Notes: generated by a model from the letters alone, not told the origin. A stretch of 64,000 nucleotides of DNA from Comamonadaceae bacterium UBA4962 (GCA_002397315.1 DHAE01000007.1:272875-336874); one strand, 5' to 3'; counted from the stretch's first letter, positions 50,808 through 60,320 are shown. Numbers and translations: made by a program.

Positions 50808-53444
50808 ATGATGAACAGACGACACCGCAAGCCGCTTCCTGGCACGGAACTGCATTACTTCGACGCGCGCGAGGCCGTGGAGACCCTTCGGCCGGGCGCC
50901 TGGGAATCGCTGCCCTACACCGCGCGCGTGCATGCCGAGAACCTCGTGCGCCGCGCCGATCCCGCGCAGCTGGACGGATACCTGCGGCTGCTGATCGAGC
51001 GCCGGCAGGACAGCGATTTCCCCTGGTTCCCGGTGCGCGTGGTCTGCCACGACATCCTGGGCCAGACCGCGCTGGTGGATCTGGCCGGGTTGCGCGACGC
51101 GATCGCGGAGCAGGGGGGCGACCCGGCAGCCGTGAATCCGGTCGTGCCGGTGCAACTGGTGGTGGACCATTCGCTGGCGGTGGAGTGCGGCGGATTCGAT
51201 CCGGACGCCTTCGCGAAGAACCGCGCGATCGAGGAGCGCCGCAACGAGGACCGCTTCCACTTCATCGAGTGGACGAGGAAAGCGTTCTCCAACGTCCAGG
51301 TCATTCCCGCAGGCAACGGGATCATGCACCAGATCAATCTGGAAAAGATGTCGCCGGTCGTGCACGTCCAGGATGGCGTGGCCTTCCCCGACACCTGCGT
51401 GGGCACCGACAGCCACACGCCCCACATCGATGCGCTGGGCGTGATCGCGGTGGGCGTGGGCGGTCTGGAGGCGGAAAACGTGATGCTGGGACGCGCTTCC
51501 TGGATGCGCCTGCCCGACATCGTGGGCGTGGAGCTCGCGGGCCGGCGCCCGCCGGGCATCACCGCCACCGACATCGTGCTGGCGCTGACCGAATTCCTGC
51601 GCAGCCAGAAGGTGGTGGGTGCCTACGTCGAGTTCCACGGCGAAGGGGCGCGGAGCCTGTCGATCGGCGACCGCGCGACCATCTCCAACATGTGCCCCGA
51701 ATACGGTGCCACCGCCGCGCTGTTCGCCATCGACGGGCAGACGCTGGAGTACCTGCGCCTCACGGGCCGCGACGAGAGGCAGGTGCAGTTGGTCGAGACC
51801 TATGCCCGGGCGGCCGGGCTGTGGGCCGGCAGCCTGTGCGGCGCGCGCTACGAGCGTATGCTGCACTTCGATCTCTCCACCGTCGTGCGCAGCATGGCCG
51901 GCCCCTCGAGCCCGCACCGCCGCCTGCCCACCTCCGCGCTGGTGGACCGCGGCATCGCCGGCGCCAGCCAGCTTGCAACGGCCCGCGCCGAGGAGTCCCA
52001 GGGCCGGATGCCCGACGGTGCCGTCATCATCGCGGCCATCACCAGTTGCACCCACACCAGCAACCCACGCAACGTGATCGCCGCCGCGCTGCTGGCGCGC
52101 AACGCCAACCGCCTGGGCCTGGCGCGCAAGCCCTGGGTCAAGACCTCGCTGGCGCCCGGATCGAAAGCCGTCGAGCTGTACCTGAAGGAAGCCGGGCTGC
52201 TGGGCGACCTGGAGGCGCTGGGCTTCGGCATCGTCGGCTTCGCCTGCACCACCTGCAACGGCATGAGCGGCGCGCTCGACCCCGAAATCCAGCAGGAAAT
52301 CATCGATCGCGACCTGTACGCCACGGCGGTGCTCTCGGGCAACCGCAACTTCGACGGCCGCATCCACCCCTACGCGAAGCAGGCTTTCCTCGCCTCACCG
52401 CCGCTGGTGGTGGCCTACGCGATCGCCGGCACGGTACGTTTCGACATCGAGAACGACGTGCTCGCGGTGAAGGACGGAGCGGAGATACGCCTGAAGGACC
52501 TCTGGCCCGGCGACGGGGAGATCGACGCCGTCGTGGCCCGGGCCGTCAAGCCCGCGCAGTTCCGCGCCGTCTATGAACCCATGTTCGCGGTCCGCGTGGA
52601 CGAGGGCGGGCCGGCCGCCCCCCGGTACGACTGGCGCCCTCGGTCCACCTACATCCGCCGCCCGCCGTACTGGGACACGGACGGCGTGGGTGCATTGGCC
52701 GCCTTCCCCCGCACGCTCAGGGGCATGCGCCCGCTGGCGCTGCTGCCCGACAACGTCACGACGGATCACCTGTCGCCGTCGAATGCGATCCTGCCGGACT
52801 CCGCCGCAGGCGAGTACCTGGCCCGGATGGGTGTGCCGCAGGAGGACTTCAACTCCTACGCCACGCACCGCGGCGACCACCTGACGGCGCTGCGCGCCAC
52901 CTTCGCCAACCCGCAGCTCGTCAACGAGATGGTGGTGGTCGATGGCGCGGTCCGACAGGGTTCGCTGGCCCGGGTCGAGCCTGAAGGCCGGGTCATGCGG
53001 ATGTGGGAAGCCATCGAGACCTACCTGAACCGCCGCCAGCCGCTCCTCGTCATCGCAGGCGTCGACTACGGCCAGGGGTCGAGCCGCGACTGGGCCGCCA
53101 AGGGCGTGCGCCTGGCGGGCGTGGAGACGGTGGTGGCCGAAGGCTTCGAGCGCATCCACCGCACCAATCTGATCGGCATGGGCGTGCTGCCGCTGGAATT
53201 CAAGCCGGGCGTGAGCCGCCTCACGCTGGGCCTGGACGGCACCGAGACCTACGATGTGGTGGGCGAGCGCACCCCGCGCGCCGAGCTCACGCTGGTCATC
53301 CACCGCCGGAACGGCGAAACCGTGCCAGTGCCGGTGACCTGCCGCCTCGATACCGCAGAGGAAGTCTCGGTGTACGAGGCGGGAGGCGTGCTGCAGCGCT
53401 TCGCCCAGGACTTTCTCGCAGACGCAGCCCGGGAACGCAGATGA
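50808..53444 (+). CDS. acnD: 2-methylcitrate dehydratase, Fe/S-dependent
   Basis: An 878-residue aconitase-family enzyme. Cluster-ligand cysteines appear in ITSCTHTSNPRNVI and FACTTCNGMSGALDPE. VGTDSHTPHIDALGVIAVGV and the C-terminal swivel-domain motif YGQGSSRDWAAKGVRLAGVE are conserved. AcnD with PrpF replaces PrpD in many beta- and gammaproteobacteria, and converts 2-methylcitrate to a methylaconitate isomer that PrpF then handles. Overlaps prpF by ATGA. Confidence 0.95.
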   Translation: MMNRRHRKPLPGTELHYFDAREAVETLRPGAWESLPYTARVHAENLVRRADPAQLDGYLRLLIERRQDSDFPWFPVRVVCHDILGQTALVDLAGLRDAIAEQGGDPAAVNPVVPVQLVVDHSLAVECGGFDPDAFAKNRAIEERRNEDRFHFIEWTRKAFSNVQVIPAGNGIMHQINLEKMSPVVHVQDGVAFPDTCVGTDSHTPHIDALGVIAVGVGGLEAENVMLGRASWMRLPDIVGVELAGRRPPGITATDIVLALTEFLRSQKVVGAYVEFHGEGARSLSIGDRATISNMCPEYGATAALFAIDGQTLEYLRLTGRDERQVQLVETYARAAGLWAGSLCGARYERMLHFDLSTVVRSMAGPSSPHRRLPTSALVDRGIAGASQLATARAEESQGRMPDGAVIIAAITSCTHTSNPRNVIAAALLARNANRLGLARKPWVKTSLAPGSKAVELYLKEAGLLGDLEALGFGIVGFACTTCNGMSGALDPEIQQEIIDRDLYATAVLSGNRNFDGRIHPYAKQAFLASPPLVVAYAIAGTVRFDIENDVLAVKDGAEIRLKDLWPGDGEIDAVVARAVKPAQFRAVYEPMFAVRVDEGGPAAPRYDWRPRSTYIRRPPYWDTDGVGALAAFPRTLRGMRPLALLPDNVTTDHLSPSNAILPDSAAGEYLARMGVPQEDFNSYATHRGDHLTALRATFANPQLVNEMVVVDGAVRQGSLARVEPEGRVMRMWEAIETYLNRRQPLLVIAGVDYGQGSSRDWAAKGVRLAGVETVVAEGFERIHRTNLIGMGVLPLEFKPGVSRLTLGLDGTETYDVVGERTPRAELTLVIHRRNGETVPVPVTCRLDTAEEVSVYEAGGVLQRFAQDFLADAARERR

Positions 53445-54637
53445 CCTTCGCACCGCAGATCAAAATTGCCGCCACCTGCATGCGCGGCGGCACCAGCAAG
53501 GGGGTGTTCTTCCGCCTGCAGGACCTGCCCGAGGCCGCCCGGCAACCCGGCGCCGCGCGCGACGCGCTGCTGCTGCGCGTGATCGGCAGCCCGGACCCTT
53601 ACGGCAAGCAGATCGACGGCATGGGCGGGGCCACCTCGTCCACCTCCAAGGCCGTGATTCTCGCGCCATCATCGCGGCCCGGCCACGATGTGGACTACCT
53701 GTTCGGCCAGGTCTCCATCGACAGCGCGTTCGTGGACTGGAGCGGCAACTGCGGCAACCTGTCGGCCGCCGTGGGCCCTTTCGCCATCGCGAGCGGTTGG
53801 ATCGCCCAGGCGCGCATCCCGGAGAACGGGACCTGCACCGTGCGCATCTGGCAGGCCAACATCGGCAAGACCATCGTCGCGCAAGTGCCGATCGTCCAGG
53901 GGCAGGTGCAGGAGACGGGCGACTTCGAGCTGGACGGCGTGATCTTCCCGGCGGCCGAGGTCGCCCTGGAATTCCAAGACCCGGCGCAGGAGGAAGGCGA
54001 AAGCGGGGAGGGCAGTGCCCTGTTCCCGACCGGCAATGTGGTGGACGACCTGGACGTGCCGGGCGTCGGCACCTTCCGCGCAACGCTCATCAACGCGGGC
54101 ATCCCCACGATCTTCCTGAACGCGCGGGACCTCGGCTGCACCGGCACGGAACTGCAGGGCGAGATCAACGGGGACGAGGCCGCGCTGGCGCGCTTCGAGG
54201 CCATACGGGCCCGGGGCGCCGTGAAGATGGGCCTCATCGAGGACGTGGCCGAGGCCGCGAAGCGCCAGCACACGCCGAAGATCGCCTTCGTCGCGCCGCC
54301 CGCGGATTACGTGGCCTCCAGCGGCAGGGCCGTGAAGGCGGACGAGGTGGACCTGCTGGTGCGGGCCCTGTCGATGGGCCGGCTGCACCACGCCATGATG
54401 GGCACGGCGGCGGTGGCCATCGGCGCGGCGGCGGCCGTGCCCGGCACGCTGGTCCACCTCGCGGCAGGGGGCCGCACGCGCAACGCGGTCCGCTTCGGCC
54501 ATCCTTCCGGCACGCTGCGCGTGGGCGCCGAGGCCGAGGAAACCAACGGCCGCTGGACGGTCACCAAGGTGCTCATGGGCCGCAGTGCCCGCGTGCTCAT
54601 GGAAGGCTGGGTGCGCGTGCCCGCCGACAGCTTCTGA
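53441..54637 (+). CDS. prpF: 2-methylaconitate cis-trans isomerase
   Basis: A 398-residue PrpF protein of the diaminopimelate-epimerase-like fold. Signatures: CMRGGTSKGVFFRLQDLP, VDWSGNCGNLSAAVGPFAI and INAGIPTIFLNARDLGCTGT; the catalytic Cys/Lys region is in the GNCGN and GTSKG motifs. It makes the AcnD product usable for methylisocitrate formation. Gene order acnD-prpF is the standard one. Confidence 0.96.
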   Translation: MTFAPQIKIAATCMRGGTSKGVFFRLQDLPEAARQPGAARDALLLRVIGSPDPYGKQIDGMGGATSSTSKAVILAPSSRPGHDVDYLFGQVSIDSAFVDWSGNCGNLSAAVGPFAIASGWIAQARIPENGTCTVRIWQANIGKTIVAQVPIVQGQVQETGDFELDGVIFPAAEVALEFQDPAQEEGESGEGSALFPTGNVVDDLDVPGVGTFRATLINAGIPTIFLNARDLGCTGTELQGEINGDEAALARFEAIRARGAVKMGLIEDVAEAAKRQHTPKIAFVAPPADYVASSGRAVKADEVDLLVRALSMGRLHHAMMGTAAVAIGAAAAVPGTLVHLAAGGRTRNAVRFGHPSGTLRVGAEAEETNGRWTVTKVLMGRSARVLMEGWVRVPADSF

Positions 54638-54656
54638 ACCCACCGGAACACAGGAC

Positions 54657-55517
54657 ATGTCCACCCGCAAACAACTCAGGCAACTCGTCGAGGCCCGCAG
54701 CGGCCTGATCGTTCCCGGCGCCTTCAACGCGCTGTCGGCCAAGGTGATCGCCGACCTGGGCTTCAAGGCCGTCTACGTCACCGGCGCCGGCGTGACCAAC
54801 ATGTGGTTCGGCATGCCCGACCAGGGCTTCATGGGCCTGGCCGAGATCGCCGATCACACGGCACGCATCCGCGATGCGGTGGACGTGCCGCTGCTCGTCG
54901 ATGCCGACACCGGCTTCGGCAGCGCCCTGAACGTGGTGCATACCGTGCGCACGCTGGAGCGCGCGGGTGCCGACTGCATCCAGCTCGAAGACCAGGTCGC
55001 ACCCAAGCGCTGCGGCCATTTCTCGGGCAAGGAAGTCATCGGCACCGACGAGGCCGTCGGCAAGATCAAGGCCGCCGTCGATGCGCGCCGCGATCCCGAT
55101 CTGCTCATCATGGCGCGCACCGATGCCGCGGCCACGCACGGCTTCGAGGCCGCCGTGGAGCGCGCGCAGAAGTTCGCCGAAGCGGGCGCGGACATCCTGT
55201 TCGTCGAAGCCGTGACACGGGCCGAGGAAGTGCGCGCGTTGCCGCAGCGCATCGCGAAGCCGCAGCTCGTGAACATGGTGATCGGCGGCCGGACGCCCAT
55301 CTTCGATGCCGAAAAGCTGGGCGAACTCGGCTTCGGCATCGTGCTCTACGCCAATGCGGCCCTGCAAGGCGCTGTCGCGGGCATGCAGCGGGCCCTGACC
55401 GTGCTGCGTGACGAGAAAGCGGTGCAGGAATCGGACGGCCTCGTCACTCCCTTCGCCGAGCGCCAACGCCTCGTGGGCAAACCGCAATGGGATGCTTTGG
55501 AGAAGCGATACACCTGA
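54657..55517 (+). CDS. prpB: isocitrate lyase/PEP mutase superfamily protein, probable methylisocitrate lyase
   Basis: A 286-residue TIM-barrel lyase. Mg-binding DADTGFGSALNVVHTVR, the active-site loop QVAPKRCGHFSGKEVI with the Cys of KRCGH, and IMARTDAAATHGFEAAVERA. Its location completing the operon suggests cleavage of 2-methylisocitrate to pyruvate and succinate. However, the residues after KRCGH (FSGKEV) differ from E. coli PrpB (KRCGHRPNKA). Related oxaloacetate decarboxylases or dimethylmalate lyases cannot be excluded. It lies 19 bases after prpF, behind GGAACACAGG. Confidence 0.8.
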   Translation: MSTRKQLRQLVEARSGLIVPGAFNALSAKVIADLGFKAVYVTGAGVTNMWFGMPDQGFMGLAEIADHTARIRDAVDVPLLVDADTGFGSALNVVHTVRTLERAGADCIQLEDQVAPKRCGHFSGKEVIGTDEAVGKIKAAVDARRDPDLLIMARTDAAATHGFEAAVERAQKFAEAGADILFVEAVTRAEEVRALPQRIAKPQLVNMVIGGRTPIFDAEKLGELGFGIVLYANAALQGAVAGMQRALTVLRDEKAVQESDGLVTPFAERQRLVGKPQWDALEKRYT

Positions 55518-55587
55518 ACCCGTGGTGTTCTTCACGCAGTGCATCGGCAGGCGGAATCCACGGTCCGCAAAGCCATGAACACCGGCT

Positions 55588-57666
55588 TCAGAACGTGTAG
55601 CGCGCACTGAGCCGAATGCTGCGCGGCTCCATCGGGTGGACGTGGCGGTCGTTCACGCCACCGTTGCAGCTTCCTGCCGCGATCTCACCCGCAGTGCACG
55701 AAGCGTAGTAGTACTCGATGTCGTTGCCTTTCTTTCCAGCCAGGTTGAACACCTCCAGGCCCAGGGTCACGTGCTGGTTCGCGGCATAGCGCGCGCCGAA
55801 GTTCAGCAGCGTGGCCGAGCGCGAACGCACGCTGCCCAGCGTATCCAGCGCCCTCGGGCCGAGATAGCGCAGCCGCAACGACGCGGTCCAGGGCCCGTCG
55901 ATGCGGGTCAGGCCCGCCGCGAATACGCGATCCACGGCGTTGTCCACGTAGTTGCCTTCACCGTCGGGCGCCAGGCCGCGGAAGCGGGCGCGCGACAGTG
56001 CTCCGTCGAGTTCGATGCGCCATGCGGGGTTGAACTTCCATCGCAGCGTGGCCTCGACGCCGCGCCGGGTACTGGCCCGTCCCGGCTCGGTGGTCCCAGC
56101 ATCGTCGGCGTAGACCAGTTCCGAGCCAAGGTTGAGCTTCCAGAGCGCCAGCGTCGCCGTCAGGTTCTCGTCCGGCTGGAGGCGCCATCCGAGCTCGGCG
56201 CCCCGGCCTTTCACCAACGCCGGGACACGATCCGCGGGGTCGCCGGTCTTCGGGTCGGTGACGATGGTGGCGCCACGTACGTCGTTGCTGTGGAAGCCCG
56301 CGCCGGCGTTGAAGTAGATCTCGTGGGCTGGCACCGGCGTAAACGCGATGCCGAATTGGGGGCTGGCGGTGGCGTCATGGCCCCTGCCGCTGTTGAGCGG
56401 TCCGTACACCGGTTCACGGCCGGTGACCTGGTAGCGCAGCGCATCGCCACGCAGGCCCACGTACCCGCGCCACTGGTCGTTGAATTGGACCCACTGCTGT
56501 CCGTATACGGAGAGCAGGTCCTGCGAAACCTTGTCATCGCGTACCGTGCCGAGCCGTCGACGGAACTCCGTGTCGTGCAGGCCGACTTCGCCGATGCGGT
56601 CGCCGCGCCACTGCGCGCCGAAGTGGAACACGCCGTCGAAGCCGCCGATCCCGTGGCCCACGGAGTGCGATCCCTGCGCGCCGTAGATCCGGCGCCGGTC
56701 GGTCTGCTCGAACTGGTCGCCATTGATCGGATGGTTCAGGAAGTAGGTGAAGTCCGAGAACAGATTGAAGCGGTAGTCGATGGCGTAGGCGCTGATCTCG
56801 GTGTCACCATTCGGCCCCTTGTCGAACCATTTGCCCGAGAGGCTGATGCGCTGGGTCTTTCCGCCGTCGGTGGGATTCATGCTGCCGAAGCGGCTGATCT
56901 GCCCACTGTCGATGGCTCTTTCCGGGACCTGGTCGGTCGAGGTCCACCGGCTCTTGTAGGCCATGGCGGTGACGCTGACGCCGTGCGTCGGCGATCCCTG
57001 CGCATAGCGCACGACGGCATTCACCTTGTGGAGGCGCTCGGGCACGTCCCACGGGCCGTCGTTGCCTTCGATCTCGATGGCACCGAGCCAGGTCCGGTCG
57101 GCCACGGTCCGGGATCCCGCCGCCAGGAGCCGTCGGAAGCCGTGCGGGCCTGCACTGGCCTCGACGAAGGGCGCCTGCAGCGCGCCGAAGTAGTCGAGAG
57201 CCGCGCTGCCCGCGAGCGAGAAGTCGCCGCTCTGCGCGAAGTACGGCCCCTTGCGATAGCGCACACCCGAAACCAGCTCGGGAATCAGGAAGTTGAGGTC
57301 GGCATAGCCCTGCCCATGGCCGTGCGTCGGCATGTTGACCGGCATGCCGTCCACCGTCACAGCGAAGTCGGTGCCGTGGTCGAGGTTGAAGCCGCGCAGG
57401 AAGTACTGGTTGGCCTTGCCGTCACCCGAGTGCTGCGTGGCCACCACGCCGGGCACCGCTTCGACGATGTCGCCGGGCCGCAGCTTGGGGCGCGATTGGT
57501 ACGACGCTCTCTCCACGGCGCCTTCACTGGCGCTGTCGGCCGTGCCGACGGTGGCGTCCCGGGGGCCCGAGACCTGGATCTCGGGCAGATGCGAGGTTTG
57601 CGCGTGGACGGCCGCGCTTCCGAGCAGCGCGGAACAGAGCAGGCGGCGAGAGATGTGGGGTGGCAT
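55588..57666 (-). CDS. TonB-dependent receptor, probably for nickel
   Basis: A 692-residue outer-membrane receptor. The signal peptide ends near AAVHAQTSH; TonB-box-like LPEIQVSGPRDA is followed by the plug (GDIVEAVPGVVATQHSGDGK; NQYFLRGFNLDHGTDFAVTV; MPTHGHGQGYADLNFLIPEL). The barrel ends in terminal Phe (RLSARYTF). His-rich plug segments (THGHGQGY; DHGTD) fit a metal chelate ligand. It directly follows nikR on the same strand with a NikR-like operator in the gap, so nickel or a nickel chelate is the likely cargo. The start at 57666 has GAAGG at good spacing. Confidence 0.85.
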   Translation of the reverse strand: MPPHISRRLLCSALLGSAAVHAQTSHLPEIQVSGPRDATVGTADSASEGAVERASYQSRPKLRPGDIVEAVPGVVATQHSGDGKANQYFLRGFNLDHGTDFAVTVDGMPVNMPTHGHGQGYADLNFLIPELVSGVRYRKGPYFAQSGDFSLAGSAALDYFGALQAPFVEASAGPHGFRRLLAAGSRTVADRTWLGAIEIEGNDGPWDVPERLHKVNAVVRYAQGSPTHGVSVTAMAYKSRWTSTDQVPERAIDSGQISRFGSMNPTDGGKTQRISLSGKWFDKGPNGDTEISAYAIDYRFNLFSDFTYFLNHPINGDQFEQTDRRRIYGAQGSHSVGHGIGGFDGVFHFGAQWRGDRIGEVGLHDTEFRRRLGTVRDDKVSQDLLSVYGQQWVQFNDQWRGYVGLRGDALRYQVTGREPVYGPLNSGRGHDATASPQFGIAFTPVPAHEIYFNAGAGFHSNDVRGATIVTDPKTGDPADRVPALVKGRGAELGWRLQPDENLTATLALWKLNLGSELVYADDAGTTEPGRASTRRGVEATLRWKFNPAWRIELDGALSRARFRGLAPDGEGNYVDNAVDRVFAAGLTRIDGPWTASLRLRYLGPRALDTLGSVRSRSATLLNFGARYAANQHVTLGLEVFNLAGKKGNDIEYYYASCTAGEIAAGSCNGGVNDRHVHPMEPRSIRLSARYTF

Positions 57667-57685
57667 GCAGCCTTCAGTGGTGTGT

Positions 57686-57712
57686 GTATGAAGAACCATC
57701 GATTCTTCATAC
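57686..57712. promoter_or_regulatory. NikR operator
   Basis: A perfect 10+7+10 inverted repeat, GTATGAAGAA (57686-57695), CCATCGA, TTCTTCATAC (57703-57712). The half-sites GTATGA and TCATAC are those of the E. coli NikR operator, with a 15-base spacer instead of 16. It stands 19 bases before the TonB receptor start, between nikR and the receptor. Confidence 0.85.
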
Positions 57713-57757
57713 ATTCCGGCCGGCAGGCCATACGCCATTCGGCGCAGCGCTGTTCTT

Positions 57758-58249
57758 TCAGGTGCGCGGCTTGAGGTGCCTGTGAGAGCCTGTGCTGTCG
57801 TGCGAGTGCTTGCCGCCATCGAATTCCAGCGGCACGAGATGCACGTTGCCGTGGCGTACGCCCCGCAAGGCCACCAATCGCTCGGCGCACTCCCTCACGG
57901 CCACCGTGGGCCCGCGGAGCACCACGGTCTCCAGGCAGTTGTCGTGGTCGAGATGGGTGTGCAGGCTGGTGATGACCAGGTCGTGGTGGTCGTGCTGCAG
58001 GTCCAGCACGCGGCTGGTGACCGTCTGCTCGTGGTGGTCATAGACATAGCTGACGCTGGCAACGCACCAGTTTCCGTCCGTTCCGTGCCTGCGGGCGCCG
58101 AGCGCCGTGCCGCCCAGGGAGGCGCTGTCCAGCCTGGACCGGATCAGGTCCCGGACGGCCTCGGAGCGGTTGCCGTAGCCCGTCTGGGCGATCAACGCAT
58201 CGAACTGGAGCGCCAGTTCGTCGTCGAGCGAAATCGTGAAGCGTTGCAT
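57758..58249 (-). CDS. nikR: nickel-responsive regulator
   Basis: A 163-residue ribbon-helix-helix/ACT-domain repressor. RHH part MQRFTISLDDELALQFDALI with GYGNRSEAVRDLIRSRL; the four nickel ligands align as His86, His97, His99 and Cys105 in LQHDHHD and SLHTHLDHDNCLE. It is slightly longer than E. coli NikR, with an insertion at about 43-60 and a His-rich tail (GGKHSHDSTGSHRHLK) that may buffer metal. Gene order nikR then TonB receptor indicates control of high-affinity nickel uptake. Confidence 0.93.
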   Translation of the reverse strand: MQRFTISLDDELALQFDALIAQTGYGNRSEAVRDLIRSRLDSASLGGTALGARRHGTDGNWCVASVSYVYDHHEQTVTSRVLDLQHDHHDLVITSLHTHLDHDNCLETVVLRGPTVAVRECAERLVALRGVRHGNVHLVPLEFDGGKHSHDSTGSHRHLKPRT

Positions 58250-58327
58250 GGCGCGGCAGGCAGTGGTGTGCCGCGATCATAGGGGCCGCACCGGTGTGCC
58301 CGCCGGCAGTGGGTGTGCGGCCGCTCG

Positions 58328-59239
58328 CTATCCGGTGACGGTGCCCGGCCGGCGGGCCAGCTCGATGAAGGCCCGGACGTAATCGATGGCGGTGTCCGCC
58401 TCGCGCACACCCAGGAAGATCTGCTTGGCGATGCCGCGCGCCCCCAGCCGCACGGGCACCACGTCCATCCGGGCCGCGTACTCCTCGACCAGCCAGCGGG
58501 GCAGGGCGGCCACGCCGCGGCCGCTGGCCACCATCTGCAGCATGATGTCGGTGGTCTCGATGGTCTTGTGGCGCCGCGGCGTGACGCCGGCCGGCAGCAG
58601 GAACTGGTTGTAGATGTCCAGCCGCTCGATGTCCACGGGGTAGCTGATGAGCACCTCCTGGGTCAGCTGCTGCGGCTTCACGCAGGGCGCCGCCGCGAGT
58701 GCGTGCCCCCGGGCCACGACGAGCACCTGCTCGTAGTCGAATACGGGCTCGAACGCCAGCCCGGGCTTGTACAGCGGATCGGGCGTGACCAGCAGGTCGA
58801 TCTCGTAGCCGAAGAGGGCGCCGATACCGCCGAACTGGAATTTCTGCTTCACGTCCACATCGACTTGGGGCCACGCAGCCAGATAGGGCGACACCACCTT
58901 GAGCAGCCACTGGTAGCAGGGGTGGCATTCCATGCCGATGCGCAGCGCCCCGCGCTCGCCCTGCGCGAACTGGCCGAGGCGCTCTTCGGCGAGGAGGAGC
59001 TGCGGCAGCACCCGGTTCGCCACCGCGAGCAGGTATTGGCCGGCCTGCGTGAGTTGCAGTCTGCGGCCCTCGCGCAGCCACACGTCGGTGCCCAGTTGCT
59101 GCTCCAGCTTCTTCATGCTGTGGCTCAGGGCCGACTGGGTGAGGTGGAGTACGGCCGCGGCGGCGGTCAAAGACCCCTGCTGCTCGACCTGCTGGACGAT
59201 CTGGAGATGGATGCGTTCCAGCATTTCAATGAATTCCAT
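58328..59239 (-). CDS. metR: LysR-family regulator, MetR
   Basis: A 303-residue LysR regulator. HTH: GSLTAAAAVLHLTQSALSHS. The effector domain has IGMECHPCYQWLLKVVSPYL and LISYPVDIERLDIYNQFLLP, close to the E. coli MetR motifs IAIECHSCIQWL and LLIYPVQRSRLD. MVASGRGVAALPRWLVEEY is also shared. Homocysteine is the known coactivator of MetR. It is divergent from the mesX-mesD pair, which it probably activates. Confidence 0.92.
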   Translation of the reverse strand: MEFIEMLERIHLQIVQQVEQQGSLTAAAAVLHLTQSALSHSMKKLEQQLGTDVWLREGRRLQLTQAGQYLLAVANRVLPQLLLAEERLGQFAQGERGALRIGMECHPCYQWLLKVVSPYLAAWPQVDVDVKQKFQFGGIGALFGYEIDLLVTPDPLYKPGLAFEPVFDYEQVLVVARGHALAAAPCVKPQQLTQEVLISYPVDIERLDIYNQFLLPAGVTPRRHKTIETTDIMLQMVASGRGVAALPRWLVEEYAARMDVVPVRLGARGIAKQIFLGVREADTAIDYVRAFIELARRPGTVTG

Positions 59240-59242
59240 TCA
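59230..59242. promoter_or_regulatory. MetR box overlapping the metR start codon
   Basis: TGAATTCCATTCA fits the MetR consensus TGAA-N5-TTCA exactly. It covers the metR start codon (59237-59239) on the minus strand and is about 95 bases upstream of the DUF1852 gene. The position fits autorepression of metR together with activation of the divergent methionine genes. Confidence 0.65.
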
Positions 59243-59336
59243 TGAATCGTTGAGATAAAACCATTTTACTTCATCGATTCCGAACCCTAGCATCCGTTCC
59301 CATCGACAGCTTGCAGGGAAGAAAGAGGTGAATGGA

Positions 59337-60320
59337 ATGAACGGACCATGGGGTTTCACGCTGAAGAAGGTGGGCTTCGACGAAAACTATCGTCCAGCCG
59401 AAGGCACACGCATCACCACCAACTTCGCCAACCTCGCCAGGGGTGCGAGCCGGCAGCAGAACCTGCGCAACACGCTGCGCATGATCGACCACCGCTTCAA
59501 CGATCTGGCGCATTGGGACAACCCGGCGGGAGACCGCTATGCCGTGGAGCTGGAGATCGTCTCCGTCGAAATGCGCCTGGCCGCCGAGGCGGGCGGTGAC
59601 GCATTTCCGCTCATCGAGATTTTGAAGACCTGCATTCTCGACAAGACCACGCACCAGCGCATCGAGGGCCTCGCGGGGAACAATTTCTCCTCGTACGTCC
59701 GCGATTACGACTTCAGCGTGCTGCTGCCCGGCTACAACGCCGGCCGGGCGGAGTTCGGCGTTCCCCAGGGTTTCGGCGATCTGCACGGAAAGCTGTTCAA
59801 GCAGTTCGTCCGGTCCGAGACCTACCGGCAGCATTTCAGCAAGCCGCCGGTCATCTGCATCAGCGCTGCGACCAGCAAGACCTATCGGCGCACCGGCAAC
59901 CGGCACCCCGTGCTGGGGGTGGAGTACCAGCAGAACGAACCGTCCTCGACCGACCAGTACTTCGCCAAGATGGGCATGCAGGTGCGGTTCTTCATGCCGC
60001 CGGGCAGCGTCGCGCCCCTGGCGTTCTACTTCCACGGCGACCTGCTGAACGACTATACGAACCTGGAGTTGATCGGCACCATCAGCACGATGGAGACCTT
60101 CCAGAAGATCTACCGCCCGGAGATCTACAACGCCAATTCCGCGGCCGGCCCGCTGTACCGGCCGAGCCTGACGAACCAGGACTACTCGGTGACGCAGATC
60201 GTCTACGACCGGGAAGAGCGCAGCCAGTTGGCCGCCGCGCAAGGCAAATTCGCGGAAGAGCACTTCATCAAGCCGTACAGGCACGTGCTGGAACGCTGGG
60301 TTGCCGATTGCGCAGCCTGA
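59337..60320 (+). CDS. mesX: MesX (DUF1852), partner of MesD methionine synthase
   Basis: A 327-residue DUF1852 protein, beginning GFTLKKVGFDENYRPAEGTR with SNFANLARG-like start NFANLARGASRQQNLRNTL. Later segments are NRHPVLGVEYQQNEPSSTDQ and YFAKMGMQVRFFMPPGSVAP. Work on folate-independent methionine synthases named this family MesX and showed it is required with MesD in aerobic bacteria; its own chemistry is not settled, to my knowledge. No signal or TM is seen. ATG 59337 lies inside GAGGTGAATGGAATG; GTG 59328 is also possible. It is 29 bases before mesD and divergent from metR. Confidence 0.88.
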   Translation: MNGPWGFTLKKVGFDENYRPAEGTRITTNFANLARGASRQQNLRNTLRMIDHRFNDLAHWDNPAGDRYAVELEIVSVEMRLAAEAGGDAFPLIEILKTCILDKTTHQRIEGLAGNNFSSYVRDYDFSVLLPGYNAGRAEFGVPQGFGDLHGKLFKQFVRSETYRQHFSKPPVICISAATSKTYRRTGNRHPVLGVEYQQNEPSSTDQYFAKMGMQVRFFMPPGSVAPLAFYFHGDLLNDYTNLELIGTISTMETFQKIYRPEIYNANSAAGPLYRPSLTNQDYSVTQIVYDREERSQLAAAQGKFAEEHFIKPYRHVLERWVADCAA

